64,000 nt of DNA from Incurvaria masculella (lineage: Eukaryota; Arthropoda; Insecta; Lepidoptera; Incurvariidae): positions 11,599,001-11,663,000 of the forward strand of contig OX335653.1 of the NCBI GenBank assembly GCA_946894095.1, read 5' to 3'. How positions within the stretch are numbered: position 1 is the first letter of the stretch; every line of letters starts with the position of its first letter. Below the pieces are notes generated by a model. That model was not told the origin of the DNA and searched no databases. It saw only the letters and a program-made list of their open reading frames with translations. The translations under genes were made by a program, and so were the position numbers. This document shows, piece after piece, positions 32,812 through 43,700 of this stretch.

Positions 32812-33710
32812 CTTCTTCAATGTAAACTTCGTTGCATAACCTAAAACAATCAGGTAACGGTCATATCGTATCCGTGAAATTCATTAAAATATCCACCTAT
32901 AAAGAAATTTACAATACTGAGTGGGTCGTATAGAACTTGAGCTCCCACACCGTACAACATTTTTCCAACAACTATCCACCCCGACGTAATTACTGGGCCC
33001 ACCCTCCGCGTAACCTGTTACCCCACGCCACCGTCGCTATATCACCCAGTCCATTATCGCCGCCGCCTCGGCAGAAGACACCCCGAAAATATACGGACAG
33101 ATGAAATGGGCGGTCGTTCATTATGATTATTGGGCCAGAATGGACGCATCGAAGCCTCCCCTGAACTGTGGCTATCTGCAAACGTCGCCTGGTGCTCATG
33201 GTAAAGCTCTCGTGGAGAAAATAACGGATTATTATGACTTCACACTTCTTAAAATCGCAATCTATTATTGATTATGTTATGTATTAATTTAAATTAAGTA
33301 ATGCCCGGCATGACGCTCGTGAACAGGCGTTGTTTGTGGGGACTGGCCTGCTCCAATTGGCAACATGTTAGTTGGCGGGAATGGTATTTGCAAATAAACT
33401 AATATTTCTCATGAACTGTTGCATACGGCATGACTTGTTAATTTTCGTGAATTCTTGTTATTTTGTTTATTACCTAGGTTTTAGTTTAAAAAAATTGGCA
33501 AAAACTTTTCTAAATTTAAAATAAGTGGACGTTTAAATAAAACAGCGCAGTTTTTTGCCAGTTCTTTTTCGCTCTGTTTTGTTTTGCTGAACTGGCTAAT
33601 GTTAAAATATGACAAATCCGAGTGCAGTGTACTTTCTATGGATGATGAATAAATAATATGTGCAATACAATATTTAATTGATACGACATTACCGTTATCT
33701 CAGTCATTTG
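32812..33710. other. Spacer with a GC-richer patch at 32980-33220
   Basis: A 69-codon minus-strand ORF covers the patch but has no motif. It may be noncoding conserved DNA. Nothing else is recognised. Confidence 0.35.
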
Positions 33711-33785
33711 AGGAACCCTTCGGGAATGTGGTGTATTGGGCTAATAACGTAACGGTAGTTGTGTGGTATTGCATAAAAAAAAATG
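33711..33785 (+). mobile_element. SINE 3'-end-only fragment
   Basis: Consists of the last ~75 nt of the tRNA-type body: cttcgggaatgtggtgtatt, gggctaata, acggtagttgtgtggtatt, then gcataaaaaaaa. The segment ccatccatgtcaggtc is deleted just before the tail. Confidence 0.75.
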
Positions 33786-34745
33786 TAATCAGGAAAACTT
33801 TTCTGAATATTTTCAATCACAATTTAATAATCAGGAATTATTGTCTACATTGAAGCAATTTTGGAATGCCTCAATGTAGACGTTGTTGGATAGCCATGAA
33901 TGCAATCAAATGTTTTAAGATAAATAAAACACTGTCATTAATTTATTTTAATATCATCAGTTTATGATTCAATGCAATACAATTATTGATTCGTCGTTTT
34001 TACCTATATGTACACTCTGTTACCCTTATACAATGTAAAAAAAATATTGGTCCTAGCAAAACTGGCGCCCTCGTTACGTACAGAATATAAACGTATACCT
34101 AAACTAAAATATTATATAACTCACATATTTTTTTCTACAATAATAGATTCGGATATTTGGTGTATATGTTAAATATTCTTACACATTTTTCGGTTAAAAA
34201 AGTGGTCAGAGAACTAGATTTATTTCATGCACAATGGACCCTGGTTAATTTTAAATAATTATGTACCTGAATTCTGAACTATATTGCTACACCGGGATTT
34301 AACTACATCAGTGCCTCTGAATCTTTGATCTCTGCTAAGGGTTGATGCTTACAAAGGTGAGGATTACGTTTGGATAGGAGAGTAGTTTGCGGTGAGGTTG
34401 TGCGGGTAAGATTGGGTCCAAATTAGGATCTGCCTATGTAGGTCCCTCCTAGTTTCATTTATAAAGGTAAATACAAACAATGGTAGTCATAACTTTAGTT
34501 ATCATAAACAGGAATACAGAAGACATAAACATATCCTCCAAGAAATGTCCAAGCGAAATTGATATGTGTTTACAATGTACACCTGGATATTGCAAACACC
34601 CACGGAGCTAACGTGCGTATCAAGTTTTTATTCCCCCACAAAACGCTGTAATTGCTCCAGCCGCAAAATTTAAATCCAATTAACCCCGTCCGTGTCCATC
34701 AAAACACTCATCTCGCCAAATACCAATCCGGCGTCGGACTAATAG
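33786..34745. other. AT-rich spacer upstream of the candidate promoter
   Basis: No ORF or repeat recognised. It would be the upstream region of the gene starting at 35004. Confidence 0.45.
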
Positions 34746-34751
34746 AAGCTA

Positions 34752-34757
34752 TCAGTC
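34752..34757 (+). promoter_or_regulatory. Initiator-like TCAGTC
   Basis: tcagtc matches the arthropod Inr consensus (TCAGTY) at the edge of a CpG-rich island, about 250 nt upstream of the signal-peptide ATG. No TATA box is seen 30 nt upstream, which fits a CpG-rich promoter. The transcription start at 34754 is inferred. Confidence 0.35.
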
Positions 34758-35003
34758 GGAGCGGCCGGGTGGTCTACGCAGGCGCGCGCCGCCGAGCCTT
34801 CGGAGACAAAGCCGGCTCCACAGTGCCGCGGCGAGAGCGAACCGCGGCGCCCGCACCCTGCCCGAGCCGTGCCACGAGCCGCGAGCGCGCGATCCGATCG
34901 GAGCGATCGTCAGATGCCGGCCGATCTCGGCAACTATGTTCGGTGCGAGTTGCGAAACTTTGCAGCGAGTTGCGTGAGCGGTGGAGTTTGACTGTCCGCG
35001 ACG
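34754..35003 (+). promoter_or_regulatory. CpG-rich 5' leader with an in-frame uORF
   Basis: GC-rich leader. A uORF begins at ATG 34914, has 25 codons and stops at TGA 34989-34991, only 12 nt before the main ATG and in the same frame. A second, overlapping uATG lies at about 34936. Such uORFs usually lower translation of the main frame. The long ORFs on both strands here (up to 142 codons) overlap one another and are composition artefacts. Confidence 0.45.
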
Positions 35004-35073
35004 ATGCTTCGAGTGTGGTGGACGCTGTTGCTGCTGCGGTCGGCGGCGGCGGCGGCCACGGCTGTGGCGGACG
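35004..35073 (+). CDS. First coding exon encoding a signal peptide
   Basis: ATG at 35004 (context gcgacgATGC) opens 23 codons reading MLRVWWTLLLLRSAAAAATA then VAD, plus one nucleotide, ending at 35073 before gtgagcc, a good 5' splice site (phase 1). The peptide has the signal-peptide form: an early Arg, a hydrophobic W/L core, then small residues (Ala-rich, ATA-VAD) suited to signal peptidase. The product is thus probably a secreted or single-pass membrane protein. The rest of the gene is not visible: no following exon could be identified with confidence, so the remaining 29 kb may be its first intron. Which gene this is cannot be told from the leader. Alternative: a chance GC-rich ORF, which the donor, CpG island and uORF arrangement make less likely. 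Confidence 0.6.
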
Positions 35074-36940
35074 GTGAGCCGTTTGCTGCGTTCTTGGTCT
35101 TGAGCAGTGGTCCGATATACAGCGACGCATGATCCTACAGAAACATGATCGGATAAACAATGCAACATTTATAATGTTCCAAACTACCCCACTCTCAACC
35201 ACTGTGCGCTATTTCATCAATAGCAACGAATCATTTTCAAAACTTCATTCAAGTTTGGATCGTAACTCAGCACCTCTGCTCTCGGGTAGATAAAATAGTG
35301 GAACTTTGAGTAAATTTGTAGCAAAGCTTTTTAGATACGAAGGTACTCAAACGCGATTTCATATGTAATCAATTTTATCAGCAAAGCACGGTTTTTCCAT
35401 GAAACGTTTCATAATAAACCCGGACAAACATAAGCCTTCCCAATCCTCGTGAAATTTCCGAACGGCTTACTTTGATCTCACCTAATGTTTCGCGAAACAA
35501 AAATAGGGGCAAACAGCTCCACTGAATTTCGCAACAAAACGGCACGATGCGGGCGAAGCCGATGAACCGTGTATGGCGCGTAATGCCAAACCCTATTTTG
35601 TATCAACCGAACGGTGTAAATCGGTAGCTTTAGGAACAAAGTGGAAGAAAAGTTGTTTATTAAAAAAATCTCACTCGAATACGGAGGGTGAGATATAAAT
35701 ATATTTCCGTTTATCATTTTTTATCATTAAGTTCAATTTAGGATTATATAATATTAATTGAAAATACCATAATACCAGTTGATATTATAAATGCTCGCAT
35801 AGATTTTAAAGTCCTTTTTAGAATACAAAAAAAAATGTCTGATGTTGGCTTACCACAGTTATTTTTCTCGGTCCTTGTGGCCGAAGTTTTATCAATTGTT
35901 TAAAAAATATTTGGTTTAATCAATTATTTGTTGTTTTGAACACATGACATGAAAGGGTAATTTGTAACGTATTTTTGACATTTAGATTTTTATTTAAGTA
36001 CCAGATAAAACACAAATTGAGGATTTAAAATTGACTGGAAAGATTTTTAACTTCAAATTAGTAAAAAAAACTTTGTAACGACCAAAAAAATTTCATAGTG
36101 ACGTTTACACATAATTTTTTAACTACTAGTTTATATGGAAAAGACCATTTCTTAGCTTATTTCAATAAAAAGAATTGTATTAATTTGATAATATTTTGAA
36201 AATCACTTAGAAACACCTGAGGTAAGAAAATATAAGTACAAATAAGTGGTTTAATCTCACGTTATTTCTACATATTCGTACAATTCTTATGTTTACTTTA
36301 TATTCTGATCAAAAATATAAATAAATAAACTATCATGGCGCTATTCGGTGTTGACATAGAGTAGGTGCTACGACAACACCGCCAGCTCGAGCTAACTTCA
36401 CTCGACATCCCCAATTGCAGCGAGTTACAAGTTGAGAACTGCCAAATGACGATATACACGCAGATTGTGTCTGGCGACACAGCAAAGTTGGGACACGTTG
36501 AGCTCGGCGACGAACCGCGTCACACGTTCCAACGTTGATTTCAAATTAAATAAGGTGTGGATAGAGTGCCTCGAACACATTCGTCCTCCAGGGTTTTGTT
36601 TTCATTCCAATTGTGAGAAGCAATTCGCTTCATGCAAACAAACTATTCTGTTGTTACGTGAAAGTTTGTCGTTATTTTGAAAGCCAGCCCGTATCATTTT
36701 TTTTTTTCGGAACATAAAATCAAAATCTTAATTACAACCCATTAAGCTGCATTCCCGAAAGAATTAGATGCCTTTCCATGGCTACTTTTATTCTATCGAG
36801 GCTACGTTATTATTCTACGTCGCATTTAAATTGTATTATCTATATTTTATTGATATAACTTATTACATCATTTTCTCCATGATTTATAATCTTATTTTAA
36901 TATTTGTTCTCATTTGATGGGAGGATAAGACAGTTCGTTT
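35074..36940 (+). other. Presumed first intron; candidate regulatory blocks
   Basis: Unique-looking, moderate-GC blocks at about 35470-35650 and 36320-36560 (the latter with overlapping short ORFs on both strands) stand out from AT-rich DNA and might be intronic regulatory elements. Nothing coding is recognised. Intron status is inferred from the donor at 35074. Confidence 0.35.
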
Positions 36941-36942
36941 GG

Positions 36943-38475
36943 TTCAGTTTCAGTTTCAGTTTCAGTTTCTTTATTTCCTCCATTAGATGTATATTACACA
37001 CTCGGATTCGTCATTTTTTTTTTCCTGTCGGTTCGATTACTTCTGGCGAAGAAGAGCCGACAAGAAACTTCGTCAGGTCGGTCATTGTATTATTATTTTT
37101 TCCAGTGATACTTTCAAACTAGTTTACAGTGATTGATTGATTACTACTGCTCACAAAGAACATTATTATAAGAACATTATATACATTGGTGAGGAGCAAA
37201 CTCTTGACTACTATAATGACATCTTATTCTAAATTAATAGGAATTATGATCTAAATTATTCAGGTGTAAAAAGCCATCGTCATTTTTGATACAAGGTAAT
37301 ATCAAATTAAATATAAGTTAGTAAATAAACAAATTCATACTACAATGTAGTACCCATGTCAGAGAAAATAATAATAATAAAAAAAAATAAAAAAACACGA
37401 TACAGAATTGTATCGATTGTCAAGTTGTTAGCTTAAAAAAAAATTAATAAATTGGTAGTACCGTGTTAGGTACCCGGTCAAGTATGTAGTCATGAGCTTT
37501 AATTTAAACAAGTTTTCTATCTAATAAGGCTTCCTGGATAGTGTAGTAGCTTTTTTTATTAATACTGATTTCAATTTGCTCTTAAAACATTTATCTCCTA
37601 ATTTCCTAATCTCCTCTGGAATTTTGTTGTATAACCTAATACTATTGCATATAAAACTTTTTGAAAAATCTGCTGCATTTCCCCAAAACATTAGTCCATA
37701 CAACATGAGACTATCGAAGTAAGCAAAGTAGACAGTTTTTGCAGCTTGTGTGCCACAGAGTTCCTTGATTTTTTTAATGGCATAACAGGCTGAGCTCAGT
37801 TTACCAGCAAGACTGTCTATGTGGGGTTTCCAGCCGAATCTATTATCAATGATTAATCCCAGAAAAGTTAATTCATTAGCCATGTTTAACGATAATTCCT
37901 CTACAGTATTGGTTACGTCTTCATTATTTTTACGCCTATGTGCCCCAAGACCAAAATGCATTACATTCGTTTTATTAGTATTTAACAATAGATTATTGTG
38001 TTCAAACCATGATGTGAGCGACTTAATTACTGACAAGAAAACCTCCCGTAGTTCAATTATATTTTTGTTTTTCAAAACTACTGAGATGTCATCTGCAAAC
38101 ATAACTAGTTCTATGTCTTGCCCGATTGAACCGGAAATGTCATTCACATAAATCAGAAAGAATAATGGACCAAGGATAGAGCCTTGCGGTACTCCTATTG
38201 TAATAGGGTCAACATCCGATTTTATACCACTAACCTCACATATTTGTTTTCTGTTTTCTAGGTATGTTTCACATAAACGTATTTTTTTTTCTCTTACTCC
38301 ATAATACTCTAATTTTAATAACAATATATCATGTCTTACACAGTCGAATGCCTTTGATAAGTCACAGAAAATGCCATATGTGTGCTGAGAATCATCCAAA
38401 GATGTTAATAAAGTTTTTATCATAGATGCAATGGCATCTCCTGTTGACTTACCTTTGCGAAATCCAAATTGTCTG
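36943..38475 (-). mobile_element. LINE relic, same family as the 28 kb copy
   Basis: Pol relic at 38475-37521, 3' UTR, and a terminus made of (TTTCAG)n read on the plus strand (36943-36969), next to ctttatttcctccattagat. The UTR has aagccatcgtcatttttgat and gaagaagagccgacaagaaa, shared in part with the 28 kb element (caagaagagccgacaaacaa). Confidence 0.85.
37521..38475 (-). pseudogene. Reverse transcriptase relic with in-frame internal deletion
   Basis: Starts RQFGFRKGKSTGDAI (about 38470), then IFCDLSKAFDCVRHDILLLK, IGVPQGSILGPLFFLIYVND, VMFADDISVVL (active site) and TFLGLIIDNRFGWKPHIDSL, to LMFWGNAADFSKSFICNS. Here about 80 codons present in the 28 kb copy (between FWGNAA and SKSFVCNS) are missing without changing the frame. 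It ends near 37521. A 300-codon frame is open, but the element lacks its endonuclease and the start of the RT. Confidence 0.9.
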
Positions 38476-39051
38476 AAATGTGATATTTAATGTGTATATT
38501 TATTTATTTTTAAGCATATTATATTTAGTGCGAGCTACAAGGGTCACTCGCTACCTACAATGCATTAGGCGAGTTACGAGCAATTCTGCCTAGTTATTTG
38601 ATTGAACCGTTTAACAATAAAGAACAACAAACTTTCATCGCTACATGCAACCTAATCACTTTATCACTACCATACATACACTTATCGTAAATTGCTTTAG
38701 AGATTGATAAATTAAAATAATTCGCCGTTATAACATCAACGATGAAAAAACTAGCTCCAATCAGAGGTATATTATCAATTAAATGTGTACCTGTGTACTT
38801 CTTGAATGTGCCATTTATGTAAGTTCACGGGTTATACATATAATCTGTTTTAATATATAGTTTTTTAAATTTTAAAAAAGAAACACAATTCTATCTCGGT
38901 TTGCTTACGGCTTAAAAAGATCGTATAATTTCTTAGACAATATTGTTTGTTAAATTCTAAACTAAAACATCTGAAACTAATTCTATTTTTTGTTGCCTTT
39001 TAATCAACAAATAATTTGATTTTATTTTTACAAAAAATATTCATACCAAAA
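38476..39051. other. AT-rich spacer
   Basis: No recognised gene. gtgcgagctacaagggtcac at 38528 and ggcgagttacgagc nearby give a small imperfect inverted repeat. Confidence 0.4.
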
Positions 39052-39461
39052 TTTTTTTTTTTATGCGACCTGTTATGGATGGCTAATACCACACAACTAC
39101 CGTTATGATATTAGCCCAATTCACCATATTCCCGAAGAAATAAGGTGCCATGCCAGGACCTTCCCTTTATGAGCACGGCTACATTGAACTGGATGGAAAA
39201 CACGGACAATTTTTCATTGCCGCTTCGACCATCTTTTCATCCAATGCGATGGTACCAACCCGGGCGGGCTTAAACCCTACCACCTAGTAGGGGAAAGGGA
39301 CCTACAGTTTTACATGGATTCCGAACCATGGAGCAGCTCGCATTCGTGACGAAATGCACTTATCGAACTCTGAAAGAGAAAGACAGTGGTGCAAGTCGGT
39401 ATTGAACCCGGGCCTCTGGTACGCTAGGCCAGTCCCCGCGCCACTAGGCTACGAGCTGCTC
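39052..39461 (-). mobile_element. Full-length tRNA-headed SINE
   Basis: Read from 39461: gagcagctcgtagcctagtg, ggcgcggggactggcctagc, gaggcccgggttcaatacc, then the body to gcataaaaaaa (T run at 39052). Almost identical to the 6616 copy across head and body, in the opposite orientation. Confidence 0.9.
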
Positions 39462-40031
39462 AAAATTACCTAATTAAACCTTTTCCAAAATGACACTAAT
39501 AAAAAAAGTATTTCTTACGATAATATGATCCAAGGGATTGCCATTTTCTTGAATGATAATACAGTGAAAGCGCTAGAAAAACAATACAGTAATGTGTGCT
39601 ATGGATAATAAATATACGGCGTCCAGCTAAATAAAACCGTTTAATATGGAAACGGAGGTACCAATAATTCGTAATTTAAGTAATACAATAATAAATTCAC
39701 TACATGATCACGCATTCAAAAATATTTCCGGTTTATCTTATTTACTTAACCATTGAAAATACTCAACATTATTTTTTTTTTATCGACCAGCAACTGGTGA
39801 TTGAACATAAGTCGTGTTTGGCACGAGAGCTGCCAAACACGGCCAAAATATATAAAAACGAGCCATTGAGCGGTTATAGAAGCGAATACTAACCGATTAT
39901 AATATAAATATTTTAAATGTATGCTAGCCTGGTACTCAAAAAAACGTTATGGTTGCGTAAATCCCCTTACTGGCGGTTTACCAAATATCTAAAAATATCT
40001 TTTGATGATATTTGCGCAAGGTTGCGGTGAC
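39462..40031. other. AT-rich spacer
   Basis: A 62-codon plus ORF (39704-39892) includes CLARELPNTAKIYKNEPLSG, not recognised. Nothing else. Confidence 0.4.
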
Positions 40032-40111
40032 TAAGGCTGAGATAAATAGTCGTGACAGAAACTAAGACTAATCAAAAGTAGTACTTTGTGACGTCACTTT
40101 GACACATTTTG
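40032..40111 (+). mobile_element. Half copy of the foldback MITE
   Basis: taaggctgagataaatagtc through aaaagtagtactttgtgacg to ttgacacattttgtat matches a single arm of the palindromic element at 44305-44478. The other arm is absent. Confidence 0.8.
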
Positions 40112-40164
40112 TATCGACAAAATCAATGCAACCTTTGACTCTATTTACAAACACTCACTTTTTA

Positions 40165-40560
40165 CCCGACTCCAAAAAAGGAGGAGGTTATCAATTCGTC
40201 GAAATCTTTTTTTTATTTTATTTTTATGTATGTTCACCGAATGTTAATCAAAATCGGTTCAGTAGTTTGGTACTTAACTATAACAAACATCGAATTTCCC
40301 GCGAACCCAGAAATGTGATTTTTTAGTTACATTAGCTTTCTTTTCGGGTGAGATTGCTCAGTATGAGAGGTTTTTTTTTAATTCAACTGTTGGGGGTATA
40401 CAAGGGGGATAAAAGAGGGCAAATTGTACACATTTCTATCTCTATAGCCGCTGAACCCAGAAATGTCAGAGTAGGTTTTTGTTTTAGATGGGAATGCTTA
40501 AGAAGAAAATATTTTTGGAAATTATACTATTAGGGGGGTTTAGGATTATTATACTATTAG
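40165..40560 (+). mobile_element. Dispersed repeat (aggaggttatcaattcg family)
   Basis: Begins cccgactccaaaaaaggagg, aggttatcaattcgtcg, with a T-rich run, then tgtatgttcaccga, aaaatcggttcagtagtttg and two gaacccagaaatgt motifs (40304 and 40454). The leading module appears inverted at 61915-61970. Such modules are very common in Lepidoptera. Exact class unknown. Confidence 0.55.
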
Positions 40561-40793
40561 GATTGTACATAATTAGTTAGTATTCAAATAGCTTGTCGTA
40601 TATTAATTAAAAGTAACCAATAATTTTTTGCTTTTTAGTTCCGGTTTTTTTGAAGGCGGTCCTTTTTTATTTAAAAATATTTTTTACAAACCACTGTTCA
40701 AGGTCACTTTAGTGTTTTGGTAAAATAAACCTTCTGTAGTAAATCTGACACACATTTCTCAATTTTCTGTCCGAGCAGTTTGAAAATTCCCCG

Positions 40794-40828
40794 GGCGGCC
40801 GTGGAATCCTTTGATTCCACTCGCCGCC
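40794..40828. repeat. Strong hairpin with 4-nt loop
   Basis: ggcggccgtggaatc pairs with gattccactcgccgcc around a cttt loop. The eight base pairs next to the loop are perfect and the outer six are GC pairs with a small internal mismatch. It lies in a GC-richer block (40780-40960) with no ORF. Confidence 0.75.
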
Positions 40829-41830
40829 TATTCTTGTGGGCCGCAAGAGGTGGCTCGGTCGCTAATCACTTCAGATAGATGGAGTAGCTTGGAACTAATC
40901 GCTTAGGATCCATTGAACCGTATTTGGCGAACTAAGCGCCTCGTATTGAACTTGCAGCGGGTACTAATTGAAAACAAACAACCGCGCTCATTTTGGTGCG
41001 TATATTGTGGGTAGTGTGCAGACATTGGGAGTATATAGGCTGAAGCGGTACATGACTTTTAAGAGTATAATGAGGTCATCGAGTTCCATGCAATGGCTCG
41101 TGTTTGTTTCCTCAGTCAAATTAGTCAAATATTTTTCTGACATTTTGGACTTTTAATAAATCAACTAAGAGCTACGTCTTTGCGTTTTGAACTTATGTCT
41201 ATGATAAAAGCCTAATATTTTTTTTATCAAAATGTTATAGGGCGTATATCATAGATAAAACTTAAGTTATCAACAAAATGAGTGAGGAAACAGATAAAAG
41301 CCATTGTATGAAACTTGATCGCCTAAATATCCTCTTAATGCGAAAATATATTGTCGGTTTTGTTTTAAATATTTTATTAAAAATAAGGAAAAAAATATCC
41401 TGAATGTGTGCTTTAAATAAGAGATAAGTGTTTTATTATTTATTAAATTAGCGTCACGGGGAATGCGAAATCAGAAGTAATCTGTCTGCGAGGAAATGCG
41501 GAAGGAGATGGATCGTACGGAAAATACGCAAGGAAAATTCAAAAGGAAAGGTGGCGCGAGTGAAGGAAAATTGGCTTCATTAGATAGAGCGGGCGGGGCG
41601 GCGCGGCAGCGGGGCGTGGCAGCACTGGAGAGAGGTGTCGGGGGGGGGGGGGCGGTAGGGGTATGTCGACGGACATAAAGGTCGACAGAAACGATTGTGA
41701 AATTATAGTCACATTTTTATAGAATAATCTTTTTAATCAGAAAGAGTCTTAAACTTCATTCGTAAATTAATTGATTTTTACTATTAATCTTCTTAGCCTT
41801 TGTTTGGAATTCATTTGCGCTGCTGTGATG
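40829..41830. other. Spacer with GC island and 13-G run
   Basis: The 41560-41690 island (gagcgggcggggcggcgcgg and a run of 13 G at 41640-41652) is GC-rich and purine-rich. The ORF there is low-complexity. The rest is AT-rich. Confidence 0.4.
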
Positions 41831-41927
41831 GGTCGCCTTCATAAAGTCCAAAAAGCATAAGGTCCAAAACCCAGAACATCCAAAAGTATGTATTTTTGCA
41901 TATATTTATAAATGCAAATATTATAAT

Positions 41928-42180
41928 CATTTTCATTTCATTTCATTTATTTAAACTTTTTGGTAGTCAAACTACACCAAGTTACGTCACAAAGATCCGC
42001 GGATTCGATCAACCCAGTAAAGAAGAACCCGCAAAGAAACTTCACGGGTTTACATAACATATTTTTCCGTCCACAATTATGAAATACATACTTAGATCTA
42101 AATGCTACTGCCAAACAATTCCTTGGCAGAACAGTTGTAAGGCAAAGAACAAAGAACAATAGAAACAGCAACCCTAAGTT
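41928..42180 (-). mobile_element. LINE 3'-end fragment nested in the MULE-like MITE
   Basis: Read on the plus strand it begins tcattttcatttcatttcat (terminal short repeats of the same type as at 27976) and continues to gatcaacccagtaaagaaga, then acccgcaaagaaacttcac. This resembles the 28, 37 and 52.6 kb 3' UTR module. The inner boundary is uncertain. Confidence 0.55.
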
Positions 42181-42282
42181 TAAGTTACTTACAACTAATA
42201 AAGTTACTAATTCAATTATATAAATTAATATAATTTATAGCATTACAAGTATACTCTGGTGTAAAAGCTAACCTAAAAAAAA

Positions 42283-42306
42283 TCTAACCTAACCTAACCT
42301 AACCTA
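42283..42306. repeat. Interstitial telomere-like (CCTAA)n
   Basis: Four uninterrupted CCTAA units in ctaacctaacctaacctaac. It lies inside the MITE at 41831-42389. Confidence 0.85.
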
Positions 42307-42559
42307 ATTGAAAAAGTTCCGTATTCATAAGTGTTTTGGACGGTATGGGTTTTGGACCTTGTGCTTTTTGGACTTTATGATGCGTCCCCGCTGTGATGAG
42401 GCTATCTCATTTTACATGTGATCGTTTGTTCGCATATATTAATGTCTTTGTAATTTAGCCATCTTACCACCGTTCCCTTGAAATAGTGAATGCTTTTTAT
42501 TTGGGCCCAGTTATCGCATGAATTGAAAATGTTTGGTGCGATAAAAGTGTGGCTCTGAT

Positions 42560-42799
42560 ATGCGAAAGCAGTTCGGCACTGATGTTAATGCCAAACTAAT
42601 TCTGTCTGTTTGTTGCGTTATCACGCTTAAACCGCTAAACCAATTTTAGTTAGTTTAGGAACTTGGAGAAGGACATAGGCTACCTCTGAGTGTGAAATAG
42701 GGGATGAAAGTTTGTATGGGGATTATATCCCAGGTTTTATAGCCCGACATCAGCCCAAAACTACATTGATCCTACCGGAGCCGGGTACCCTCAGCTAGT
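42560..42799 (+). mobile_element. Dispersed repeat ending in ctagt
   Basis: Blocks attctgtctgtttgttgcgt, tatcacgcttaaaccgctaa, ggagaaggacataggctacc, and the end ggagccgggtaccctcagct then agt. Shares its terminus with the minus-strand fragment at 27849. The module is familiar from Lepidoptera. A Helitron-like assignment is tentative. Confidence 0.5.
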
Positions 42800-43629
42800 A
42801 TTATTATAGTTACAAAGATAAAATACAAATTAAAATACCATCATCAAAACATATTGGAACAGATGCAAAGTTCTTTTGTGAGACTACAGGTGTATTTATG
42901 CTCAAGATATCAGCAGTACTTTTCCTCACAATTTATAACTAACTCCACCAACCAGATCCACTTCCTGTGCTGCAGCAGGAACGTGCTAGTTCTTGCTTAC
43001 TAATAAATATGGTTGTATTTGGTAATTTTAACTGTCCAGAATTTGACAGTAGAACCAGGTTATCAACCCCTAATAAAACTCTAGACGAATCTAGATACTA
43101 GTATATTTTACGCGCCCCTCCACAAATCGAACTTGGAACACTCATTTATGCCCAAGTCCCTTCAGCTACTCAACACAATTTACAGTTAAACATTTGCATA
43201 TGCACTCTGGGCTTAAATATTTCTTCTAGATATGCGTTCTATTAAAAATTAAAAATACCAAATTAATTTACAGATAAATAATAAATAAAATAAATAAAAA
43301 AAAAGTTTTTTTATTAATATTTTTTTTATTATTCGTCTTTGTCAGCCAGCTATGCACAGGCGCAGGTAAATTGCACTAGCAATTGTGTGAGCTTCATTAG
43401 ATTGCCCACATCATAAGTAGAACTACTGTATGAATCCCCCCGAAACGAGGTGGGGGCGAGAAGATTACTGCGTGCTGTTCGTAGGCCTCATTCCGCCCGC
43501 CGCCGATGTAGATGCTATCCGGCGGCGCGTTTAGGGATATTGAAAGTTAATTCTCAAGCGTTACATTCAAAATAACGGCCAAAAAATCTCGAGCTATTTA
43601 ATGAAATTTCTTTTAATTTGTGGTTTTTC
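42800..43629. other. Spacer
   Basis: AT-rich, with a GC-richer patch at 43435-43540 (cccgaaacgaggtgggggcg, gctatccggcggcgcg). No gene recognised. Confidence 0.4.
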
Positions 43630-43700
43630 TATGTCAGTTTTCAGTTTCAGTTTCTTTATTTCCTCCATTAGATACTTACACACTCGGATTCTTTTTTTTT
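43630..43700 (-). mobile_element. Orphan LINE 3' tail
   Basis: cagttttcagtttcagtttc, tttatttcctccattagat and acacactcggattctt repeat the terminal module of the LINE at 36943. No coding part is attached, so this is an extremely 5'-truncated copy. Confidence 0.75.

Larger units (their letters stand above)
41831..42389. mobile_element. 559-bp TIR element with 9-bp target duplication
   Basis: gctgtgatg at 41822-41830 recurs at 42390-42398. Inside, the ends are inverted repeats of about 55-60 bp: left cataaagtccaaaaagcata then aggtccaaaaccca, right its complement (tgggttttggaccttgtgct, ttttggactttatg). A 9-bp duplication with long TIRs is the signature of Mutator-like (MULE) elements. There is no transposase. 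It carries a LINE tail and a (CCTAA)n tract inside. Confidence 0.85.

Noticed and set aside
32353..32820. Several ORFs across 32353-32820
   Set aside because: They are frames within the 5S-headed SINE, and the same translations recur at 61119-61517 from the other copy.
34652..35202. ORFs of 138-142 codons on both strands at the CpG island
   Set aside because: They overlap in three frames, are R/P/A-rich and have no motif. They are explained by GC content. The signal-peptide frame is the one with a splice donor.
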